Source: Gemmatimonadota bacterium
GTDB taxonomy: Bacteria > JAAXHH01
Assembly (NCBI GenBank): GCA_026713285.1
Contig: JAPOOT010000289.1
Coordinates: forward strand, 1 to 45,279
Length of the DNA stretch: 45,279 nt
Reading direction: 5' to 3'
This document shows, in pieces, positions 24,661 to 33,400 of this stretch (position 1 is its first letter; each line of letters opens with the position of its first letter). The notes beneath the pieces were generated by a model, which was given only the letters and a program-made list of their open reading frames with translations, ran no database searches and had not been told where the DNA came from. The position numbers and the translations under genes are program-made.

Positions 24661-25947
24661 TCACTCGTTCATCTTGGGGTCGAGGGCGTCGCGAAGCCCA
24701 TCGCCCATCAACTGGAATCCGAGCATGGTGAGGGCGATCATGATGGCGGGAAAGGTCGCCAGGTGCCAGTAAGAACGGATATAGTTGGCGTTCTCCCCGA
24801 CCATCTGTCCCCAGCTCGGCGTCGGCGGGCTGATGCCGATGCCGATGAAACTCAGCCCGGCCTCCGCGAATATGGCGGAAGGGATCCCCAGGGCGAGTGC
24901 CACGATCAGCGGCGTCATACTGTTCGGCAGGATGTGGGTCACGACGATACGGAAATGGCTGCCGCCCATGGCCTTGGCGGCCCGGACGAATTCTTTTTCC
25001 TTCAAAGACAGAATCTGCCCCCTCAGGAGACGGCATACCCCTACCCATCCGGTCACCCCGATGGCCACGAAGATGTTGAATAACCCGGCCCCCAGCCACG
25101 ACATGATCAGGATGATGAAAAGCAGGCCCGGAAAGGCTGACATGATGTCTACGCCCCGCATGATGACGCTGTCCACGCGGCCTCCGGCGTACCCGGCCAG
25201 GGCGCCCAGGGGTACTCCGATGGCGAAGATGATGGCCTGCACGAGGACGCCCACCGTCATGGAAATCTCCGCGCCGTAGATGACCCGGCTGAAGAGATCG
25301 CGGCCCAGGCCGTCCGTGCCGAAGGGAAACATCCAGGACGGTTCCTGCCAGGCGACCAGGAAGTTCTGCTTGGTATAATGCAAAGGCGCGATCCAGGGCG
25401 CGAGCAGCGCCGTGTTGCTCAGCAGCAGGACCAGGAACAGCCCCACCAGGGAGAGCTTGTTGCGGGAAAACCGCCGGGTGGCGTCCGCCCAGAGCCCGCT
25501 GTCGTGTTTCTTGAAATACCGGTAGGCCCGCGGCCAGAGCAGGGTGAACTCCGTGGCCAGCGTGACGCGGAAGATCAGTCCCGCCCAGGAGAAGAAGGGT
25601 TCGAGACCCTCCCAGCTCATGGACTCCGACAGGCTTTCGGGTATGTCTTCCGTGCCGTAAGGGTACTGGTCCATCCAGGGTCCGAGCAGCCACCACGCAG
25701 CGAGCAAGGCGCCGGCGCCCAGGGCGGCGAAGAACAGTCTATGCTGGTACGCCCGGTGACAGAAGGACGCCCAACGCCCGGTTTCGTTCTTTCTTCCCAG
25801 GCGGTAGATTCGTGGCAGGCAGAGCACCAGCTGAATCGCCAGCGCGATCCGCCCCACCTCGAGGATCATGGTGTCCCAGCTCCATCCCAGGATGGCGCCC
25901 AGGACCCAGACGAGACTTGCGTCGCCCGGTGTGCCGATCGATTCCAT
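24661..25947 (-). CDS. Dpp/Opp-type ABC permease (DppC class) with duplicated N-terminal segment
   Basis: Inner-membrane permease of the peptide/nickel family, 428 residues against about 290 in standard DppC. The canonical protein starts near residue 155 (ATRRFSRNKLSLVGLFLVLLL) and includes the binding-protein-dependent transport core (GGRVDSVIMRGVDIMSAFPG, EFVRAAKAMGGSHFRIVVTHILPN). The first 150 residues are an added membrane region. Residues 32-92 align without gaps to 126-186 at 21 of 61 identities, so the entry segment has been duplicated. It lies directly after a DppB-type gene (1-nt gap). No binding protein or ATPase is present in the window; the imported substrate is unknown. Confidence 0.85.
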   Translation of the reverse strand: MESIGTPGDASLVWVLGAILGWSWDTMILEVGRIALAIQLVLCLPRIYRLGRKNETGRWASFCHRAYQHRLFFAALGAGALLAAWWLLGPWMDQYPYGTEDIPESLSESMSWEGLEPFFSWAGLIFRVTLATEFTLLWPRAYRYFKKHDSGLWADATRRFSRNKLSLVGLFLVLLLSNTALLAPWIAPLHYTKQNFLVAWQEPSWMFPFGTDGLGRDLFSRVIYGAEISMTVGVLVQAIIFAIGVPLGALAGYAGGRVDSVIMRGVDIMSAFPGLLFIILIMSWLGAGLFNIFVAIGVTGWVGVCRLLRGQILSLKEKEFVRAAKAMGGSHFRIVVTHILPNSMTPLIVALALGIPSAIFAEAGLSFIGIGISPPTPSWGQMVGENANYIRSYWHLATFPAIMIALTMLGFQLMGDGLRDALDPKMNE

Positions 25948-25948
25948 G

Positions 25949-27259
25949 CTAGTCCTTCCGATACCGAATGCGGGGGTCTACCAGGGCGTACATGAGATCC
26001 GTAATCACGTAGATGACGACGATGAGCGACGACCAGAGCAGGGCCGTGGACATGATCATGGGGTAGTCCCGGGCGAATACGCTCGTGGTGAAATACCGCC
26101 CCAGGCCGGGAATGCGGAAGATCGTCTCAATAAAAAACGACCCGGTGATCAGGTTGGCCATCATCGGTCCCGCGATGGTAAGCAGGGGGATCAGGGCGTT
26201 CTTGAACACGTGCACCACCACGACCGAGAACTCGGTCAGGCCCTTGGCCCGGGCGGTGCGCACGTAGTCTGCCCGGATGGCTTCGATCATGTTCGACCGG
26301 GTGTATCTTGCCACGACGGCCATATCGCCGAGCGACAAGGCGATCACCGGCATGACCCAGTCCTTGGGCGAATTCCAGCCCCCCGTTTCAAATAAGTGCA
26401 GCCAGAGCGAGAACACGACGGTCAGGCCCACTGCGACGACGAAACTGGGCGTTACGATACTGAACACCGCCGTGAGCGAGGCGACGTAGTCTATCCATGA
26501 ATTCTGGTACACCGCCGCGAGAATACCCAGCAGCAGTCCGCCTGTGAGCGCCACGATCAGGGCCATGCTGCCCAGGTGGACGGATACGGGCCAGGCCTGG
26601 GCGATGAGTTCCTGGCAGGTCTTGCTCTGGTGCTGGAAGGAGTAGCCGAAGTCGCCTCTTACGACGTTGCTCACCCAGGAGATGTACTGAATGTGGAGCG
26701 GCTGGTCGAGATTGTACTTACGCATCAGGTTCGCCCGCACCTCCGGCGTCAGCGGTATGCCGCCGGTCTCGCCGCCGGCGTCGAAGGGACCGCCGGGCAC
26801 GGCGTGCATGATGGAAAAGGTGATGACGGAGACAGCGAAGAGTACGGGGAAGATCCAGAGAATGCGGCGGACCAGGTACCGGAAGCCCAGGTTCAGACCG
26901 AACAGGAAGATGCTGGTGATCGCTAGCATGATCAGCGTGCGTACCAGCATGACGTTCTGGGAATCGGTTCCCCACAGCGCCAGGCCCACGGCCGCCAGGG
27001 CAATGGTCCGCGCGGCCAGGTTCGGCACGCGGAATCGGCGCAGCAAGGTGGAGGCGGCGACGAACAGGAGAAGCCAGAGCGCGGCGAGGGCGGTGCCGAA
27101 CACGCCGAGTTGCGGAGCCGCGACGGCCAGGGCGACGATGGTGATCAACGTCTGGACGCCCTTGACGAAGGTTGCGTCAAGCTTGCGCCGGTCTCCCCAG
27201 TAACCCGCGGCCAGGACGAGCAACAGCCACAGGACGCCAATGATCCCTACTACGGGCAT
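25949..27259 (-). CDS. Dpp/Opp-type ABC permease (DppB class) with N-terminal membrane extension
   Basis: 436 residues. The usual DppB start (FRYLVRRILWIFPVLFAVSV) occurs only at about residue 126. The preceding part adds about four hydrophobic helices (VGIIGVLWLLLVLAAGYW, LITIVALAVAAPQLGVFG, LAALWLLLFVAAS, VRTLIMLAITSIFLFG). The core has the expected PGGPFDAG loop, RKYNLDQPLHIQYISW and the EAA-like loop YVRTARAKGLTEFSVVVVHV. The extension is in good frame and codon use with no internal ribosome site I can see, so it appears real. Transcribed leftward from its own promoter with the DppC-type gene. Confidence 0.87.
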   Translation of the reverse strand: MPVVGIIGVLWLLLVLAAGYWGDRRKLDATFVKGVQTLITIVALAVAAPQLGVFGTALAALWLLLFVAASTLLRRFRVPNLAARTIALAAVGLALWGTDSQNVMLVRTLIMLAITSIFLFGLNLGFRYLVRRILWIFPVLFAVSVITFSIMHAVPGGPFDAGGETGGIPLTPEVRANLMRKYNLDQPLHIQYISWVSNVVRGDFGYSFQHQSKTCQELIAQAWPVSVHLGSMALIVALTGGLLLGILAAVYQNSWIDYVASLTAVFSIVTPSFVVAVGLTVVFSLWLHLFETGGWNSPKDWVMPVIALSLGDMAVVARYTRSNMIEAIRADYVRTARAKGLTEFSVVVVHVFKNALIPLLTIAGPMMANLITGSFFIETIFRIPGLGRYFTTSVFARDYPMIMSTALLWSSLIVVIYVITDLMYALVDPRIRYRKD

Positions 27260-27397
27260 CCGATCGTCTGATCCTTTGCTTGGATGGGATGTTTACATGC
27301 GATACCGCGGTTCGCAGGGTGAGGAAACCGCCTGCATGGGCGAGCCCTTCCGCAAAACGCGGAGCCAACGGAGCCAAGGCCCCGCCGACCGCCAGAC

Positions 27398-27426
27398 AAC
27401 GTATAGGCCCCGGATGATTCTGTCAA
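27398..27426 (-). promoter_or_regulatory. sigma70-type promoter for the permease pair
   Basis: Minus-strand TTGACA (27426-27421), 17-bp spacer, TACGTT (27403-27398). Leader of about 130 nt to the ATG at 27259. The 238-bp divergent gap holds no gene I can support. Confidence 0.6.
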
Positions 27427-27497
27427 CGTAATTCGGTCGCTTCGCCAGGGCAAAAACCTGTTGATTCGGCGGGCCGTTTTGTTGTTTCATAGGGGTT

Positions 27498-28190
27498 ATG
27501 GACTACCTGCTCAGTGGATTCCTGGAAGCGGTCCGTCTGCTTATGTCCGGCGAATCCGGCGTGTACACCATCGTCGGCGTTTCCGTTTTCGTCGCGGTGT
27601 CCGCGATCCTGCTGGCCTCCGTGATGGGATTGCCCGCTGGCTACTTCCTCGCGACGCACCGGTTTCGGGGCCAGCGGCTGGTAACGACAGTGCTCAACAC
27701 GTTACTGGCCATGCCAACCGTGGTGATCGGCCTCTTCGTGTATTCCCTGATCTCCCGGCGCGGCCCACTGGGCTTTCTGGAACTGTTGTATACACCTAAG
27801 GCCATGATCATCGGCGAGACGATCCTCGCCCTGCCCATCGTGGCCGCGTTCACATTGTCGGCTATCCGCGCCGTCGATTCACGGATCACGGAGACGGCCC
27901 TGACACTGGGCGCGACGACGGCTCAGACGGCCCGCACGCTCATATCCGAGGCCCGGTACGGAATCATGGCCGCGGTGGTCGCCGCCTTCGGCCGGGTGAT
28001 CGCCGAGGTGGGCGCGGCCATGATGCTGGGCGGCAACATCAAGGGGAGTACGCGGACCATGACGACGGCGATCGCCCTGGAGAGCAGCAAGGGGGAGTTC
28101 GGACTGGCCATCGCCCTGGGTATCATCCTGCTGCTGACGGCATTCGGCGCGAACATTCTCTTTCACTGGCTGCAGGGATTCGACGACTGA
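27498..28190 (+). CDS. Tungstate/molybdate-type ABC permease (TupB-like)
   Basis: 230-residue inner-membrane permease resembling TupB/WtpB. It has five to six helices, a LNTLLAMPTVVIGLFVYSLI segment and the characteristic GRVIAEVGAAMMLGGNIKG-STRTMTTAIALE region that contacts the ATPase and oxyanion path. AGGGG lies 4 nt before the ATG. Its stop codon overlaps the ATPase start (TGATG), indicating translational coupling. The binding protein TupA is not adjacent. A molybdopterin enzyme gene further right (41355) gives a possible use for the metal, though that link is inference. Confidence 0.85.
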   Translation: MDYLLSGFLEAVRLLMSGESGVYTIVGVSVFVAVSAILLASVMGLPAGYFLATHRFRGQRLVTTVLNTLLAMPTVVIGLFVYSLISRRGPLGFLELLYTPKAMIIGETILALPIVAAFTLSAIRAVDSRITETALTLGATTAQTARTLISEARYGIMAAVVAAFGRVIAEVGAAMMLGGNIKGSTRTMTTAIALESSKGEFGLAIALGIILLLTAFGANILFHWLQGFDD

Positions 28191-29206
28191 TGGCCGATCC
28201 GATCATCGTGGGCGAGCATATTTCGCACCGTTACGGCGCCGGGTTTCATTTGCATGTCGATCGCCTCGCCCTGTCCGCCGCGAGAACCTATGCCGTTTAC
28301 GGGGCGAACGGATCGGGCAAGACGACGCTTTTGAACATACTCGCCCTGCTGACCCATCCGCAGGAGGGCCGGATCCTCCTCGACGGCCGGCCCGTGAACG
28401 ATTCCGATCCCGCCCGAAGCCGCGGGTACCGCCGCCGCGTCACGCTGCTCATGCAGCATGTCTACCTGTTCCGGTCCACCGTCTTCGATAACGTGGCGTC
28501 GGGCCTGCGGTTCCGCGGCGTCGCGAAGGAGGCGCTGGAAGAACGGGTGACGCGCATGCTGAGCAAGGTTGGCCTGGAAAAACTCGCCCACCGTTCCGCC
28601 CACAGCCTTTCGGGCGGCGAAGCCCAGCGCGCCGGCCTGGCCAGGGCACTGGTAACGGAACCCGACGTGCTGCTGCTCGACGAACCCACGGCCAGCGTCG
28701 ATGCGGCGCACGGCCGGCAGATCGAAGAGATACTCCGGGAAACCTGTAGACAACGGCGGATGACCGTGGTACTCTCGACACACCAGTACGACCAGGCCCA
28801 TCGCGTCGCCGACGAAGTACTGATCATGCGCGACGGACGCTTGATCGAGGCGGGGCCGGAGAACGTTTTCAAGGGGCGTATAGACGAATCGGTGGATGGA
28901 CCGGTTGCCAGGCTGGACTGCGGCGTAACGCTGCGCACGAACACGGTCGCGCGCGGAGATGCGCTTGTCGCCATTTCACCACGGGAAATCCAGTTGTCCC
29001 GGTCGCCCCACCCTTCGGAAGCCGCGAACAGGCTCGAAGGCGTCCTGAACGCCGCGGCGGTGGACGGAGACCGCATTCGCCTGGACGTGGACGCCGGCCT
29101 GCGGTTGACCGTACACGTTGCGCGGGCATCCTTCGCCGGTATGGGGCTTACCGTCGGGGACACGGTGTACGCCGCCATCGGAGCATCGGCAGTTCGGACG
29201 CCGTAA
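28190..29206 (+). CDS. ABC transporter ATPase (TupC-like)
   Basis: 338-residue ATPase partner of the TupB-like permease. It has Walker A GANGSGKTT (38-46), Q-loop in LLMQHVYLF, signature LSGGEAQRAGLARAL from 140, Walker B VLLLDEPTA (Asp164, Glu165) and switch His in VLSTHQYDQAHRVAD. The C-terminal 100 residues (GVTLRTNTVARGDALVAISPREI on) form a TOBE/Mop-like regulatory domain, common in molybdate and tungstate importers and able to bind the oxyanion. Peripheral membrane protein. Confidence 0.9.
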   Translation: MADPIIVGEHISHRYGAGFHLHVDRLALSAARTYAVYGANGSGKTTLLNILALLTHPQEGRILLDGRPVNDSDPARSRGYRRRVTLLMQHVYLFRSTVFDNVASGLRFRGVAKEALEERVTRMLSKVGLEKLAHRSAHSLSGGEAQRAGLARALVTEPDVLLLDEPTASVDAAHGRQIEEILRETCRQRRMTVVLSTHQYDQAHRVADEVLIMRDGRLIEAGPENVFKGRIDESVDGPVARLDCGVTLRTNTVARGDALVAISPREIQLSRSPHPSEAANRLEGVLNAAAVDGDRIRLDVDAGLRLTVHVARASFAGMGLTVGDTVYAAIGASAVRTP

Positions 29207-29347
29207 CGGGACGGGGATTCCCCGGCGCGGTTCCGGGGTGCGATTCCCCGGTGCGGTTCCGGGGTGCGGATCGCAAACGGTTCCGAGTCGTGTCTACTCG
29301 GTGCGGTTCCGGGGTGCGGTTCTCCGGTGCGGATCGCGAACGGTTCC
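29207..29347. repeat. GC-rich degenerate repeat cluster
   Basis: The spacer after the ATPase gene holds at least three copies of GGTGCGGTTCCGGGGTGCGG-like words, with variants GATTCCCC, GGATCGCAAACGGTTCCGA and GGATCGCGAACGGTTCCG. No coding or terminator signal. It is organised like the 22115-22405 array but has a different unit. Confidence 0.8.
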
Positions 29348-29415
29348 GCTCTTGCCGTTTTGATTCCTCAAGGATTGCTTTCCTGACGACGGAATGACAA
29401 ACAACGGAGGGAACA

Positions 29416-30321
29416 ATGACCACCCGGGATTCCACACGCCTGATCATGGGCAAGGACGAGTTGCAGATGGACGGCAGGTACCTGTCCACGCTCCGGGAAG
29501 CCAACGAATTGCTGGACGACGCGGACGGGCTGCGCGAGCGCATGGCCGAAGACGGCTACCTGCTCATCCGGAGACTCCATGACCCGGACAAGGTCGTGGA
29601 AGCCCGCAGGGCCGTCCTGGAGAATCTCGACGCCAACGGCCAGATCGACCGGGACTATCCCCTCGATCTGGGTGTAGCGGCGCCCGGAAAGCGGGGAGCC
29701 TTCTTCGGCGGCGCCAAGCAGGTGACCCATACGGACGAATTCCTCGCGGTGGTCAACTCCCCCGAAATCATGGGGTTCTTCGAAATGTTTCTGGGAGGGC
29801 CCGTCCTCACCTTCGACTACAAGTGGCTGCGGGCAGTGGGCCCGGGAACCAACACCGGGGCGCACTACGACATGGTCTACATGGGACGGGGCACGCCGAA
29901 CCTGTATACCGTGTGGACGCCCCTGGACGATGTCACCTACGACATGGGTCCCCTGGTCATTCTGGCCGGATCCCACCAGTTCGAGGCCGTCAAGGAGACC
30001 TACGGCAAGATGGACGTGGACCGCGACCACGTGACGGGCCACTTCACCAACGAGCCCATCGAGATGGTCGACCAGTACGGGGGCCAGTGGCAGACGAACG
30101 AATTCCGGATGGGCGACGTGATCGTCCTCGGCATGTACACCATGCACGGGTCCATCAACAACGCCTCGAACCGATACCGCATCAGCACCGACACCCGCTA
30201 CCAGTTGGCCACCGAACCCGTCGACCACCGTTGGGTCGGCGAGAACCCCGTCGCCCATTACGCGTGGACCGAGGGCAAGACCGTGTCCATGGATGAGATG
30301 CGTAAGAAGTGGAAGGTCTAG
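29416..30321 (+). CDS. Phytanoyl-CoA dioxygenase (PhyH) family oxygenase
   Basis: Fe(II)/2-oxoglutarate oxygenase, 301 residues, with a complete metal triad: His150-Tyr-Asp152 in GAHYDMVYMG and distal His244 in MHGSINN. RYRISTDTRYQ supplies the cosubstrate Arg. The N-terminus RERMAEDGYLLIRRLHDPDK is typical. CGGAGGG precedes the ATG. The substrate is unknown; this family is expanded in uncultured marine lineages and acts on lipids, halogenated or methylated compounds. It stands between a repeat spacer and the M28/FtsX fusion gene, with no obvious operon partner. Confidence 0.92.
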   Translation: MTTRDSTRLIMGKDELQMDGRYLSTLREANELLDDADGLRERMAEDGYLLIRRLHDPDKVVEARRAVLENLDANGQIDRDYPLDLGVAAPGKRGAFFGGAKQVTHTDEFLAVVNSPEIMGFFEMFLGGPVLTFDYKWLRAVGPGTNTGAHYDMVYMGRGTPNLYTVWTPLDDVTYDMGPLVILAGSHQFEAVKETYGKMDVDRDHVTGHFTNEPIEMVDQYGGQWQTNEFRMGDVIVLGMYTMHGSINNASNRYRISTDTRYQLATEPVDHRWVGENPVAHYAWTEGKTVSMDEMRKKWKV

Positions 30322-30471
30322 CGCGTTAATGGAGATCGCGGACCGCCCGGCCGTCCATACCGCCGTGTCAGCGGGCCGCCGCACGGATCACACAATCCCG
30401 CAATCGGTCCGGCACAGATCGAATATCCCTGACCACTCACCCGGTTACCACGGGAACGCGAAGTGCGTCAT

Positions 30472-33400
30472 ATGAGAACCACACCCGTCCTCCTGGCCGG
30501 CCTCATCGTGCTGTGCGCCATATCCGCCTGCCAGACGTCCGGGGTCCGCGAGCGCGTGGCGTTCCAGGCCGAACCGGTCGTCGAAGGCCAGGTGGCCGGC
30601 GTGGTCGATTCCACGCGGATCCGGCAGACCATCGCCGACCTGGTGTCCTTCGGTTCCCGCGTGGCCGGCTACCCCGGGGCCACCGAAGCGGCCCACTACC
30701 TGGCCGGCCGCATGGACGAGATCGGACTGGAGGACGTGGAGATGGAAGAGTTCGTCGCTTCCGTCCCGCTGGACGAGGGCGGCGAACTGGTCATCCTGGA
30801 CGCCACGACCCTCGCATTCCCGTCGATTCCCCTCCACGCCGTGTGGCCCAACCTGGTACGCACCTCCACGACGCCACCGGCCGGAATCACGGGCATGCTG
30901 CACTACGTGGGCGCCGGTGATTGGACGGACTTCAACGGCATCGATCCAACCGGCGCCATTTTCCTGATGGACTTCAACTCCGGCGTGAACTGGCAACGCG
31001 CCGCCATGCTCGGCGCGGGCGCTGTGATTTTCGCGGAACCCGACCACACCACGCGGGTGGACGGCGAGGAGAAATACCTCCAGGTCCCCGTCAATTTCCC
31101 TCGATTCTGGATGGAGAAGGAATGGGCGGACCCGCTCGTGGCGTATCTTGAAGTCAACGGTCCCTTCACTGTCAGGACAAAGGGGCGCATGACGTGGAAA
31201 CGCCTCCCGGCCTACAATGTCATGGGGAAAATCACGGGAACGCACCCGGTGTTGAAGGAAGAAGCCATCGTGCTGGAATCCTATTATGATTCCATCTCTC
31301 CCGTGCCGGCCGTATCCCCCGGAGCGAACCAGGCATCGGGCGTAGCCGCGCTCCTGGAGATGGCCCGGTACTTCGCAGCCAATCCCCCTGCGCGTACCGT
31401 GTATTTCCTGGCAACCTCCGGGCACTTCCTGTCCCTCAGCGGCGTGAACGACTTCACGAACCGGCATACGCGCAAGACCCCCTATTTCGCGGAGCAGATC
31501 GAAGAGCCGATCAACATGAAGCTCTTCGCCGGGATCGACCTCTCGAGCGCCCGGGACCAGATCGGCGTTTATTATGCCGGCATCCTCTTCGCCGGGAACT
31601 CCTTCGAAAAACAACGGTTTTTCACACCTTTCGGCCGGACCTTCATGGGTTACGCGCAGGAGGTGATCCGTCGCGGGGTTTTCCCTTCCGACGCGCTGAT
31701 GAACGTGATCACGCCCTCCCAGGGCATACAGAGTACGGAGTTCTTTCCGGCGGGCAACATCGCGCTGGACGCGGAACTGGTCTTCTGGACGGGTTTCCCC
31801 GCGCTCTCCTTTGCCACGGTTTTCGACGTCCGCGAGTACGTAGACACCCCCCTGGACGATATGGAACGGGTGAACATCCGCAACGTGTATACGCAGGCCG
31901 TGCTGTTGACGGAACTATTCGGGCGGGCTGTCAACGACCCCATGCTGTTTCCGGACTTCAAGATGCAGCTCGACGATCGTTTCGTGCGCGGACGCATCCG
32001 GGTGGTCGAGTTCGATCCCCGGGAAGACTATATCCCCAGCAAGCCCAAGCCCGGTGCCGTGGTCCGGTTCCGCCGTTACAACAAGAGCATCAGCGGGGTC
32101 AAGAACGAGATCTTCGTGGTGGCGGACAGCATGGGCGTGGCCGAAAGCACCGAGCTGGAAGCGGGACGCACCTATCCTACCGAGGGATACGTCATGGATC
32201 CCGATACGGGGGACATTATCTACGCGCCGGACCGGGGTCCCTACGGGGAAGGGGCTTATCCCCTCGAGATTACAATGGACTGGGTGGACAAGGAAAAGCC
32301 CACGGTAGTCTTCCGTTCCGATGCGACCAACCTGTACGACCTCGTGGATCCGAGGTTCCTGACCCGGCTCAACGAGGCCGTGCTGCTGGATGAGTCGGGC
32401 AATCCGCCGCTCGAGTGGGGCATGACCTTTCAGGAGGGCGGCTGGACCACGGGTTTCTCCTACGAGGAAGACACGGCCGTCCTTTTCACGCCGCCGGAAA
32501 GCCGGTTCAAGGTCACCATGTCGAGCGGACTGTTCGGCCGCCGCCTGATCCTGACCAACGCCGGTGAAGACCATCCGGAAGGCATCGGTTTCGAGTCGGG
32601 GATCGGCGCGATTCCCCTGACTTCGTACCAGGTCGCGCGGGACCTGTGGCACCTGGACGAGGCGCGGATCGCCGCACTCAAATCCGTGGGGGTAAGCAAC
32701 GTCCGGCTGGACGAGTTCCACCAGGAAGCCGGACGCCTGCTGGACCTGGCCGAATCGGCCCGTCAGGACCTGCAGTGGGACCGCTTTATAAAGTACGCCC
32801 GGGCCGCCTGGGGATACGAGTCCAGGGCGTACCCCGACGCGACGGGAACGGCCAACGACGTGGTGCGGGGCGTCCTGTTCTACATGGTACTGGTGATTCC
32901 CTTCGCCTACGCACTCGAGCGGCTGGTCTTCGGTTTCGCGAATGTCTACAAGCGGATCGCCATGTCCTTTGCCATCTTTCTCGCGGCCTACGGCGTGCTG
33001 CGATTCACCCACCCGGCGTTCCAAATTACCACGGCGCCCGATATCGTCCTTCTCGCCTTTATAACCTTCGTCCTGGCCGCCGTGGTCATCTGGCTCATCT
33101 CCCAGCGGTTCAGCCAGACCATGCGGGAGTTCCGGCAGCATACGCACAGCGTGCAGGCCACCGACGTGCGCCGTTCGAGCGCGTTGGCTACGGCCTTCGC
33201 CCTCGGCATCGGGAACATGCGCAAGCGCAAGGCCCGGACGCTGCTGACCTGCGCCACGCTCGTGCTCCTGGTATTCACCGTGCTGTCCTTTACTTCCGTA
33301 CAGACCTACTTGCGGATCCAGAAAGTGAGCACGGACGCGGAATCCGCCTACACGGGTTTCCTGGTCCGGAACCCAAACTGGGCGCCGCTGCAGAAGCAGA

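Noticed and set aside
27240-27431. Short ORFs in the gap between the permease pair and the TupB-like gene
   Set aside because: They overlap the minus-strand promoter at 27398-27426 and show no motif or ribosome site.
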